This document shows positions 55,166 to 64,000 of a stretch of DNA of 64,000 nt, piece after piece. The stretch lies in contig NZ_AP028669.1 of NCBI RefSeq assembly GCF_041154485.1, positions 124,001-188,000 of the forward strand, in the 5' to 3' direction. A model generated the notes under the pieces. It saw nothing but the letters and a program-made list of their open reading frames with translations. It had not been told where the DNA came from and did not search any database. The first letter of the stretch is position 1. Each line of letters opens with the position of its first letter. The translations under genes were made by a program, and so were the position numbers. Source of the DNA: Variovorax sp. V93 (GTDB lineage: Bacteria; Pseudomonadota; Gammaproteobacteria; Burkholderiales; Burkholderiaceae_C).

Positions 55166-55741
55166 ATGAGCAACGTGCAGCGTTTCTCGCGCACGGCGCT
55201 CCCGGCCATGCCCTGGAAGAACGGCGGCGGCACCACGCAGGAGATCGTGAGCTGGCCGCAGGGCGCGGGGCTCGACAGCTTCGGCTGGCGCGCAAGCATC
55301 GCGACCATCGCGGCGGCCGGGCCGTTCTCGGTGTTCGCGGGCGTGGACCGCAGCATCATGCTGCTCGAAGGCGACGGCGTGCGGCTCTTCACGCACGACG
55401 GGCGGGTCGAGCACCGGCTCGACGTGCCGCACCGGCCGTTCGCATTCAGCGGCGACGACGCGATCGACTGCGCGCTGCTTGGCGGCGCATCGAACGACTT
55501 CAACGTGATGACGCGGCATGGACAGTGGCACGCCGACGTGCAGGTGTTGGACCATGCATCGGCCATCGAGGCCGCACCGCACGGCGTGCTGCTCGCGCTC
55601 TGCGGTGCATGGCGCCTGAACGGCGAGCCCTGCCTTGAAGGCGAAGGCCTGTACTGGACCGACAGCGCACAGCCCTGGCAGGCCGAGCCCGCACAACAGG
55701 AAGGTGCGCGGCTCGCTGCGGTCCGCATCGTGCCGGCGTAA
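55166..55741 (+). CDS. hutD: HutD family protein
   Basis: A 191-residue protein of the HutD/Ves family, a bicupin-like fold found in hut loci. [23 protein letters not shown] near the start and [35 protein letters not shown] are signatures. HutD in Pseudomonas is thought to limit the upper level of hut activity, perhaps by binding N-formylglutamate or urocanate; its enzyme role, if any, is not known. It lies 24 nt before hutI, probably in one unit with hutI, hutF and hutG. Confidence 0.93.
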   Translation: MSNVQRFSRTALPAMPWKNGGGTTQEIVSWPQGAGLDSFGWRASIATIAAAGPFSVFAGVDRSIMLLEGDGVRLFTHDGRVEHRLDVPHRPFAFSGDDAIDCALLGGASNDFNVMTRHGQWHADVQVLDHASAIEAAPHGVLLALCGAWRLNGEPCLEGEGLYWTDSAQPWQAEPAQQEGARLAAVRIVPA

Positions 55742-55764
55742 GCTGTGCCAACACCAGACAAGAC

Positions 55765-57015
55765 ATGACATCCGCAACCACATCCCCATCGGCCGACGGC
55801 CTCTGGACGGGCCTGCGCCTGGCGCCCGGCGCCGCGCCCGGCACCACCCTGGACGCCGGCACCGAAGCCGCGATCGCGGTGGCCGAGGGCACGATCCGCT
55901 GGGTCGGCGCACGCAGCGCCCTGCCGGCCGAGTTCGCGGGCCTGCCGCTGCACGACGGCGGCGGCGCGCTCGCCACGCCCGGCCTCGTCGATTGCCACAC
56001 GCACCTGGTCTACGGCGGCCAGCGCGCCAACGAATTCGCGATGCGGCTCGCGGGCGCCAGCTACGAAGAAGTGGCGCAGGCCGGCGGCGGCATCGTCTCG
56101 TCGGTGCGCGCCACGCGCGAGGCCGATGAAGAGGCGCTCTTCGCGCAGGCCGCGCCGCGGCTCGAACAGCTGCTGGCCGACGGCGTCTGCGCGATCGAGA
56201 TCAAGTCGGGCTACGGCCTGGCGCTCGAGCACGAGCGCAAGCAGCTGCGTGTGGCGCGGCGCCTGGGCGAGGCCTACGGCGTCACGGTACGCACCACCTT
56301 CCTCGGCGCGCACGCGCTGCCGCCCGAATATGCGGGCCGCAGCGGCGAGTACATCGACCTCGTCTGCAATGAGATGCTGCCCGCGCTCGCGGCCGAGGGG
56401 CTGGTCGATGCGGTCGACGTGTTCTGCGAACGCATCGCCTTTTCGCTTGCGGAAACCGAGCAGGTCTTCCAGGCCGCGAAGGCACTGGGCCTGCCGGTCA
56501 AGCTGCATGCCGAGCAACTCTCCGACATGGGCGGCGCCGCGCTCGCCGCGCGCTACGGCGCGCTGTCCTGCGACCACATCGAACATTTGTCGGCCGAGGG
56601 CATCGAGGCCATGCGCCAGTCGGGCACCGTGGCCGTGCTGCTGCCCGGCGCCTACTACACGCTGCGCGACACGCACTTGCCGCCGATCGAGGCGCTGCGC
56701 GCTGCCGGCGTGCCGATGGCCGTGTCGACCGACCACAACCCCGGCACCTCGCCGGCGCTGAGCCTGCTGTTGATGATGAACATGGCCTGCACGCTGTTCC
56801 GCCTCACGGTGCCAGAGGCGCTGGCCGGCGTCACCGTGCATGCGGCGCGCGCGCTGGGCCTGTCCTCGACGCACGGCGTGATCGCCGAAGGCATGCCCGC
56901 CAACTTCGTGCTGTGGAACGTGCGCGATGCGGCCGAACTCGCCTACTGGTTCGGCCAGCGTCCGGTGCGCAGCGTCGTGCGGCAAGGACGCATCGCAGTG
57001 GGAGCGACCCGATGA
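55765..57015 (+). CDS. hutI: Imidazolonepropionase
   Basis: A 416-residue amidohydrolase (EC 3.5.2.7) that opens imidazolonepropionate to N-formimino-L-glutamate. [21 protein letters not shown] holds the first metal-binding Hx[32 protein letters not shown] and [30 protein letters not shown] follow in the expected order. [10 protein letters not shown] carries the catalytic Asp. Length is normal. Its stop overlaps the hutF start (ATGA), so the two are translationally coupled. Confidence 0.97.
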   Translation: MTSATTSPSADGLWTGLRLAPGAAPGTTLDAGTEAAIAVAEGTIRWVGARSALPAEFAGLPLHDGGGALATPGLVDCHTHLVYGGQRANEFAMRLAGASYEEVAQAGGGIVSSVRATREADEEALFAQAAPRLEQLLADGVCAIEIKSGYGLALEHERKQLRVARRLGEAYGVTVRTTFLGAHALPPEYAGRSGEYIDLVCNEMLPALAAEGLVDAVDVFCERIAFSLAETEQVFQAAKALGLPVKLHAEQLSDMGGAALAARYGALSCDHIEHLSAEGIEAMRQSGTVAVLLPGAYYTLRDTHLPPIEALRAAGVPMAVSTDHNPGTSPALSLLLMMNMACTLFRLTVPEALAGVTVHAARALGLSSTHGVIAEGMPANFVLWNVRDAAELAYWFGQRPVRSVVRQGRIAVGATR

Positions 57016-58394
57016 ACACGCTGTTCGCGGCCGATGCGCTGCTGCCCGGCGGATGGGCGAAGAACGTGCTGCTGTCGTGGAACGACGCCGGCCAGCTCAC
57101 GCAGGTGCAGTCCGCCGCCCAGCCCGCAGCGGGCGTGCAAATGGCGAAGGGCCCCGTGATCCCCGGCATGCCCAACCTGCATTCGCATGCCTTCCAGCGC
57201 GCCTTCGCGGGGCTGACCGAATACCGCGCCCAGCAGCAGGACAGCTTCTGGAGCTGGCGTACGCTGATGTACCGCTTTGCCGCGCGCCTCGGCCCGCAGC
57301 AGATGGAGGCCATCGCGACCTGGCTCTATGCCGAAATGCTCGAGGCGGGCTACACCAGCGTGTGCGAGTTCCAGTACGTGCATCACGATGCCGACGGCCG
57401 CCCCTATGCCGACGATGCGACGCTGAGCCTCGCATTGCTGCGCGCCGCGAAGAAGGCCGGCATCGGCTTCACGCTGCTGCCCGTGCTCTACCAGGCCAGC
57501 GGCTTCGGCGGCCTGCCGCCCAACGAGGGGCAGCGCCGCTTCATCCGCTCGACCGATTCGATGCTGCGCCTGCTCGATACGCTGAAGCCCGCGTGCGATG
57601 CGGGGGGCGCGCGGCTCGGGCTGGCACCGCATTCGCTGCGCGCCGTGCCGCCCGACGCGCTGCGCGAAGCCATTGCAGGCCTCGAGGCCATCGATCCGGG
57701 CGCGCCCATTCACATCCACATCGCCGAGCAGACCAAGGAGGTCGACGATTGCGTGGCCTGGAGCGGCCAGCGCCCGGTGGCCTGGCTGCTCGACCATGCG
57801 CCGGTCGATGCGCGCTGGTGCCTGGTGCATGCCACGCACATGGATGCGGCCGAATACGAGCGCGGCGCCAAGAGCGGCGCGGTGGCCGGCCTGTGCCCGA
57901 CCACCGAGGCCAACCTGGGCGACGGCATCTTCGATTTTTCCGCCTGGCGCCACCACGGCGGCGCCTGGGGCCTGGGCTCCGACAGCCATGCCACGGTCAA
58001 CGCCGCGGAAGAGCTGCTGATGCTCGAATACAGCCAGCGCCTGGCCTGGCGGCAGCGCAACGTCGGCGCCAGCGCGGCGCAGCCGCATGTGGCCACCGCG
58101 CTCACGCTCGAAGCGGTGCGCGGCGGGGCGCAGGCCTCGGGCCGGGCCATCGGCGGCCTGGCCGCGGGGCAGCAGGCCGACTTCGTCGTGCTCGATGCCG
58201 CGCAGATCGCGCTGCAGGGCCTGCCAGCGCCCGACATGCTGTCGGCCCACGTCTTTGCGAGCCACCGCACCTCGGCCATCGACACCGTCTGGGTGTCGGG
58301 CCAGCCGCGCGTCGCGGCCGGCCGCCATGCCTTGCACAACGAGGCCGCCGCCGCATTCGTCGCGGCGCGCAGCCAGCTTCTCCAGGAAAATTGA
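57012..58394 (+). CDS. hutF: Formimidoylglutamate deiminase
   Basis: A 460-residue amidohydrolase (EC 3.5.3.13) converting formiminoglutamate to formylglutamate and ammonia. [22 protein letters not shown] has the metal Hx[29 protein letters not shown] and [25 protein letters not shown] are diagnostic of HutF rather than of other guanine-deaminase relatives. Its presence with hutG shows the five-step pathway rather than direct formiminoglutamase. It starts in the hutI stop (ATGA) and ends 4 nt before hutG. Confidence 0.96.
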   Translation: MNTLFAADALLPGGWAKNVLLSWNDAGQLTQVQSAAQPAAGVQMAKGPVIPGMPNLHSHAFQRAFAGLTEYRAQQQDSFWSWRTLMYRFAARLGPQQMEAIATWLYAEMLEAGYTSVCEFQYVHHDADGRPYADDATLSLALLRAAKKAGIGFTLLPVLYQASGFGGLPPNEGQRRFIRSTDSMLRLLDTLKPACDAGGARLGLAPHSLRAVPPDALREAIAGLEAIDPGAPIHIHIAEQTKEVDDCVAWSGQRPVAWLLDHAPVDARWCLVHATHMDAAEYERGAKSGAVAGLCPTTEANLGDGIFDFSAWRHHGGAWGLGSDSHATVNAAEELLMLEYSQRLAWRQRNVGASAAQPHVATALTLEAVRGGAQASGRAIGGLAAGQQADFVVLDAAQIALQGLPAPDMLSAHVFASHRTSAIDTVWVSGQPRVAAGRHALHNEAAAAFVAARSQLLQEN

Positions 58395-58398
58395 GCCC

Positions 58399-59214
58399 AT
58401 GAGTTTCACCACCACCGAACCCGCCTTCCGCTTCCGCCAGGGCACGCGTCCCCTGCTGATCTCGATGCCGCATGTCGGCACCTACGTGCCGCCCGCGCTC
58501 GCCGCCCGCCTGACCGAAGAGGCGCGCCAGGTGCCCGACACCGACTGGCACCTCGAACGGCTCTACGGCTTCGCCGATGCGCTCGGCGCCTCGGTGCTCA
58601 TCGCCACGCATTCGCGCTACGTGGTCGACCTGAACCGCCCGCCGGACGGCGCCAGCCTCTATCCGGGCCAGAGCGTCACCGGCCTGTGCCCGGTCGACAC
58701 CTTCGACGACACGCCGGTCTATGCGTCCAGCGACGACCTGCCGGACGACGATGAAATCGCCGCGCGCCGCGACGCCATCTGGCAGCCCTACCACCGGCAG
58801 CTGCAGGCCGAGCTCGACCGCCTGAAGGCCGCGCACGGCACCATCGCGCTGTGGGACGCGCATTCGATCCGCTCGGTGCTGCCGCGCTTCTTCGAGGGCA
58901 AGCTGCCCGACCTGAACCTGGGCACCGGCAAGGGCACCAGCTGCGACCCGGCGCTGGCCGCCACGCTGCTGGGCATTGCCGAATCGGCCACGGGCTACAC
59001 GGGCGTGCTCAACGGCCGCTTCACGGGCGGCTACATCACGCGCCAGTACGGCAACCCCGCTGCCGGCGTGCACGCGGTGCAGCTGGAAATGACGCAGTCG
59101 AGCTACATGCAGGAGAAGCTGCCCTTCGACTACCTGCCCGAAGTGGCGGCCGGCGTGCAGCCGCATGTGCGGCGCATGATCGAGGCGGTGCTGGAATTCG
59201 TCGAAGGCCGCTAA
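58399..59214 (+). CDS. hutG: N-formylglutamate deformylase
   Basis: A 271-residue hydrolase (EC 3.5.1.68) releasing formate and glutamate, the last step of the pathway. ISMPHVGTYVPPAL at the start, DTDWHLERLYGFADALGASVLIATHSRYVVDLNRPPDG, and LWDAHSIRSVLPRFFEGKLPDLNLGT are signatures of the HutG/FGase family. FTGGYITRQYGNPAAGVHAVQLEMTQSSYM is the C-terminal active-site segment. It is 4 nt after hutF and 48 nt before metH, so read-through into metH is possible though not shown. Confidence 0.96.
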   Translation: MSFTTTEPAFRFRQGTRPLLISMPHVGTYVPPALAARLTEEARQVPDTDWHLERLYGFADALGASVLIATHSRYVVDLNRPPDGASLYPGQSVTGLCPVDTFDDTPVYASSDDLPDDDEIAARRDAIWQPYHRQLQAELDRLKAAHGTIALWDAHSIRSVLPRFFEGKLPDLNLGTGKGTSCDPALAATLLGIAESATGYTGVLNGRFTGGYITRQYGNPAAGVHAVQLEMTQSSYMQEKLPFDYLPEVAAGVQPHVRRMIEAVLEFVEGR

Positions 59215-59262
59215 AGCACCGACGGCGGCCAGGGGCAGCCCCGCTTCCTACAATCGGGGGCT

Positions 59263-60309
<1,047 letters not shown>

Positions 60310-60393
60310 CCGACGGCCGGGGCTGTCGCGCCCTCGGCTGATTGACGGCATCCGGGCCGCCGCCTAGGCTGGCGGCGCAAAGGAAGCCTCATC

Positions 60394-61161
60394 ATGAACA
60401 ACAAACTTTCCCTGCGCTGGATCGGCATTGGCGCCATGGCGCTGGCCCTGCCGCTGGCCGCCGCGGCGCAGCAGGCCTTCACGCGCGGCGCGGTCAACCT
60501 GCGCGCGGGCCCCTCGGGCGACTATCCGCTGGTGGCGCGGCTCGGGCCGGGCCAGCCGCTCGACGTGATCGGCTGCACCGGCGGCTACAGCTGGTGCGAC
60601 GTGGTGCTGCCCGACGGCGGACGCGGCTGGGTCTGGGCCCGGAGCCTGGACTACGCCTACCAGGAGCGGCGCGTGCCGCTGGCCAGCTATGCCGCGGTGA
60701 TCGGCGTGCCCGTCGTCACGTTCGTGATCGGCAGCTACTGGGCCGACTACTACCGAGACCGGCCCTGGTACGGCGAGCGCCGCTGGTGGGGCGGCCGACC
60801 GCCGCCTCCGCCGATGCCCGGCTGGCGTCCCCCGCCGCCGGTGCGGCCGGCCTGGCAACCGAGGCCATGGCCGGGCCCGGGCTTCAAGCCCGCGCCGGGG
60901 CCCGGCTTCCATCCGCAACCGGGGCCGGGCTACCGTCCACCACGGCCGGGGCCGGGCTATCGCCCGCCGGCCGACCCGGGCATCAAGCCGCCGCGGCCCC
61001 AGCCGGCCTTCCGGCCCGGACCGCCGCCCGGCCAGCCGCAGATGCATCCGGGCGGCGGGCGCCCGCATGGAGGCGGTGAAGGTGGCGGCAGGGGTGGTGG
61101 CCGCGGCCATGGCGGCGGTGGCGGCGGTGGAAAGGGCGGCGGCCACGGCCACCGCGACTGA
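60394..61161 (+). CDS. Exported SH3-domain protein with Pro/Gly-rich tail
   Basis: A 255-residue exported protein. Signal peptide ends LAAAAQQ (about residue 25). Residues about 26-85 are a bacterial SH3 domain (GAVNLRAGPSGDYPLVARLGPGQPLDVIGCTGGYSWCDVVLPDGGRGWVWARSL) with two cysteines that could pair. A hydrophobic stretch follows (YAAVIGVPVVTFVIGSYWADYY). The last ~120 residues are Pro/Gly/Arg-rich (PGPGFKPAPGPGFHPQPG...) and end in a Gly/His-rich tail. Related proteins bind cell wall or act in stress at the envelope. It interrupts the two metH parts and has no evident link to methionine. Confidence 0.85.
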   Translation: MNNKLSLRWIGIGAMALALPLAAAAQQAFTRGAVNLRAGPSGDYPLVARLGPGQPLDVIGCTGGYSWCDVVLPDGGRGWVWARSLDYAYQERRVPLASYAAVIGVPVVTFVIGSYWADYYRDRPWYGERRWWGGRPPPPPMPGWRPPPPVRPAWQPRPWPGPGFKPAPGPGFHPQPGPGYRPPRPGPGYRPPADPGIKPPRPQPAFRPGPPPGQPQMHPGGGRPHGGGEGGGRGGGRGHGGGGGGGKGGGHGHRD

Positions 61162-62088
61162 TCAGCCGCGCGCGCTCGCGGCAGGAATGCCCGCCGCGGC
61201 CTGCCGGTCGCGCGCGATCAGTGCCACGAAGCGCTGCGCCCCCAGCCCCAGCGGCCGCTCGCGCGACCACACCACGTCGACCCACAGGTCGAGTCCGTTG
61301 CTGAGGTTCTCGAATGGAATCTCGACCAGCGCGCCCGCGGCCACGTGCGGCCTGGCGAAATTGCGCGGCAGCCAGCCCCAGCCGAGGCCGGCCGTGATCA
61401 GGCTCAGTGCGGCCAGCGCGTTGTCGGTGCGCCAGACGTGGCGCGCGAACACGAAGCGCGGATCGCTGGTGGCCAGGTCGCGCCCCGCCACCACGATCTG
61501 CCGGGTGTTCGTGAGGTGCTCCTCGCGCAGCCGCTCGCCGGCGGCCGCAAGCAGCACGGGATGGCCGGGCGCCATCACGGCCACCATGGTGTCGCTGCCG
61601 ACCTCCTGAAAGCCTTCCCGCCCATCGAGGCTCGGGCGCTCGAACACCAGCGCCAGCTGCGCGCGGCCGCTGTGCAGCAGCGCCAGCGCATCGGCCTGCG
61701 GGGCGGCCAGCACCTCGACCTGCAGCAGCGGATATTCCTCGGCCAACGCGGCCAGCGGTCCGCTCCAGGGCGCGGCCAGCAACTCGGGCGCAATGGCCAG
61801 CGTGAGGCGGTTTTCCAGGCCCTGCGTGAGCGCCAGGGCCTGCACCTGCAGCTGCTTCAGCTGGGCCGCCAGCAGCCGCGCCTGCGGCTCCAGCGAACGG
61901 GCGGCGGCGGTCGGCTGCGGCTCGCGGCCGCTGCGGTCGAACAGGGGCAGGGCCAGTTCGGCCTCGAGGTTGGCAATGGCCATGCTGACGGCCGAGGGCA
62001 CCTTGTGCAGTGCGCGCGCCGCAGCCGAAAAGGAGCCGTGGTCGATCACGGCCAGGAAGACCTCGACGTTGTCGCTGGAGAAAGCCAT
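61162..62088 (-). CDS. LysR-family regulator divergent from the PACE-type transporter
   Basis: A 308-residue LysR-type protein. DNVEVFLAVIDHGSFSAAARALHKVPSAVSMAIANLEAELALPLFDR is the helix-turn-helix. The effector domain begins near NRLTLAIAPELLAAPW. ATG 62088 is preferred because AGGTG lies 9 nt upstream; a GTG at 62097 is an alternative. It is divergent from the PACE-type transporter gene over an AT-rich gap (62089-62192) that includes TTGACTTTTTATATC-like promoter sequence. A LysR-PACE pair of this layout is typical, as with AceR-AceI of Acinetobacter. Confidence 0.92.
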   Translation of the reverse strand: MAFSSDNVEVFLAVIDHGSFSAAARALHKVPSAVSMAIANLEAELALPLFDRSGREPQPTAAARSLEPQARLLAAQLKQLQVQALALTQGLENRLTLAIAPELLAAPWSGPLAALAEEYPLLQVEVLAAPQADALALLHSGRAQLALVFERPSLDGREGFQEVGSDTMVAVMAPGHPVLLAAAGERLREEHLTNTRQIVVAGRDLATSDPRFVFARHVWRTDNALAALSLITAGLGWGWLPRNFARPHVAAGALVEIPFENLSNGLDLWVDVVWSRERPLGLGAQRFVALIARDRQAAAGIPAASARG

Positions 62089-62192
62089 CTGCTGCACCTA
62101 TCTATCAATAAAATTGAAATAAGTTGACTTTTTATATCAGCGAACAGCAAATAAAGTCCAGCCATCGTCTTCATCCGCCAGAGGAAACAGTC

Positions 62193-62654
62193 ATGCAGGG
62201 GTTCCAGCGCCGCGTCGTCTACATCAGCCTTTACGAAGGAATCGCCATCGTGGCCGCCAGTGCCGGGCTGGCGCTGATGACCGACGCCGGGCTCGGGCAT
62301 TCGGGCGTGCTGGCGGTGGCCGCCTCGGTCATTGCCGTGATCTGGAACCTGGTCTTCAACGCCCTGTTCGAGCGCTGGGAGTCGCGCCAGGCGGTGCGCG
62401 GGCGCAGCGTGCGCCGGCGCGTGGCGCATGCCGTCGGCTTCGAGGGCGGATTGATCGCGGTGCTGGTGCCGCTGTTTGCCTGGGGCCTTGGCGTGACGCT
62501 CTGGCAGGCGCTGGTGATGGACCTGGGCCTGGTGGTGTTCTTCCTAGTCTACACCTTCGTCTTCAACTGGGGCTTCGACCGGGTGTTCGGGCTGCCGGCC
62601 TCGGCCGCGCCCGCCAAGACCGGCCCGGCAACGGCGGCCGGGCAGGGCGCCTGA
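62193..62654 (+). CDS. PACE-family efflux transporter
   Basis: A 153-residue inner membrane protein with four hydrophobic spans arranged as two tandem bacterial transmembrane pair domains. The first is RRVVYISLYEGIAIVAASAGLALM with VIAVIWNLVFNALFERWE. The second is RVAHAVGFEGGLIAVLVPLFAWGL with LGLVVFFLVYTFVFNWGFDRVFG. The early Glu in LYEGIAI matches the functionally important Glu of PACE proteins (AceI), which export biocides such as chlorhexidine or short diamines with protons. The divergent LysR gene is its likely regulator. The native substrate here is unknown. Confidence 0.92.
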   Translation: MQGFQRRVVYISLYEGIAIVAASAGLALMTDAGLGHSGVLAVAASVIAVIWNLVFNALFERWESRQAVRGRSVRRRVAHAVGFEGGLIAVLVPLFAWGLGVTLWQALVMDLGLVVFFLVYTFVFNWGFDRVFGLPASAAPAKTGPATAAGQGA

Positions 62655-62705
62655 ACGACCCTGGCGGCCGCGGTCCTTGCCGCAGCCGGTAAAATTGCGC
62701 TCCCT

Positions 62706-62829
62706 TCCAAGGAGCGTTGCAGCGGCGGCCCGCATCGAGAGGCCCGCCGTCAGGCTTGGAAGGCGCCCTGCCGCCAGGGCGCAAGCCGCAAACGACGCTC
62801 ACCTGACGTTTTTTCCTGCCCAGGTGAGC
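62706..62829 (+). ncRNA. S-adenosylhomocysteine (SAH) riboswitch controlling the metH C-terminal part
   Basis: The leader matches the SAH riboswitch layout: GGAGCGTTGC (62711-62720), a variable GC stem (CGGCGG...CCGCCG), CAGGCTTGG (62751-62759) and AACGACGCTCACC (62791-62803). P1 forms from GAGCGT with ACGCTC. CCAAG (62707-62711) pairs with CTTGG (62755-62759). GCGCCCTG/CAGGGCGC makes a perfect side hairpin (62763-62782). GCTCACCTG (62797-62805) is the exact complement of CAGGTGAGC (62821-62829), which contains the ribosome site of the gene at 62834. The 3' strand of P1 is thus shared with an anti-ribosome-site helix. Confidence 0.9.
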
Positions 62830-62833
62830 CCCC

Positions 62834-64000
<1,167 letters not shown>

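Noticed and set aside
59215..59262. Possible cobalamin or SAH riboswitch before the first metH part
   Set aside because: The gap is only 48 nt, too short for either class, and has none of their conserved boxes.

Overview
The window is high-GC bacterial chromosome, most like a Comamonadaceae betaproteobacterium of the Variovorax type. That placement is an inference from gene content: Bug-type solute receptors, many LysR/GntR/IclR regulators, a five-step hut pathway, GTP-dependent PEP carboxykinase, a split metH and an S-adenosylhomocysteine (SAH) riboswitch. No phage, transposase, tRNA, rRNA or CRISPR array is visible. Genes are dense, with many 1-8 nt overlaps.

Region 1 (1-8969) starts with the tail of an isocitrate lyase/PEP mutase family gene and a uracil-DNA glycosylase-like gene. 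A minus-strand catabolic cluster follows: intradiol dioxygenase, SDR, BKACE (beta-keto acid cleavage) enzyme, zinc-free quinone oxidoreductase-like MDR, cupin, Bug receptor and an exported amidohydrolase. It is divergent from a LacI regulator, and two matching LacI-type operators lie between them. Region 2 (8970-21471) is mixed: a large unrecognised helical protein, DUF1127, LysR regulators, aliphatic amidase behind an intrinsic terminator in its own leader, glutaminase, an EamA transporter, flavin reductase, a fused SpmA/SpmB-like membrane protein and a PLD-family lipoprotein.

Region 3 (21575-31790) is a Liv-type ABC importer joined to a Rieske oxygenase, a glutamine-synthetase-like ligase and a [2Fe-2S] ferredoxin, divergent from a GntR/FCD regulator. 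It looks like uptake plus oxidative catabolism of an amine or similar nitrogen compound. Region 4 (31825-45643) holds a phosphoesterase, a LysR gene with two small target-like genes, pckG, threonine dehydratase, a tandem AAA+ ATPase, an S41 peptidase lipoprotein, a lipoprotein nucleoside hydrolase behind tandem PurR-like operators, and recQ.

Region 5 (45698-59214) is a complete histidine utilisation locus. HutC-type operators precede a NitT/TauT-type ABC importer with hutC, and also hutHU. After these come an IclR regulator, a polar amino acid receptor and permease, and hutD, hutI, hutF and hutG. The route is histidine to urocanate, imidazolonepropionate, formiminoglutamate, formylglutamate and finally glutamate plus formate. 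Region 6 (59263-64000) carries the two separately encoded parts of cobalamin-dependent methionine synthase. They are separated by an SH3-domain protein, a LysR gene and a PACE-type transporter. The second part is preceded by an SAH riboswitch that appears to control the ribosome binding site.

The most unusual non-coding feature is a roughly 270-bp double-hairpin element with 15-bp terminal inverted repeats. It occurs twice in the same orientation, at 4939-5215 and 25228-25491, each time in a gap within a same-strand gene run. A second notable feature is a 27-residue palindrome-encoded insert inside HutH.
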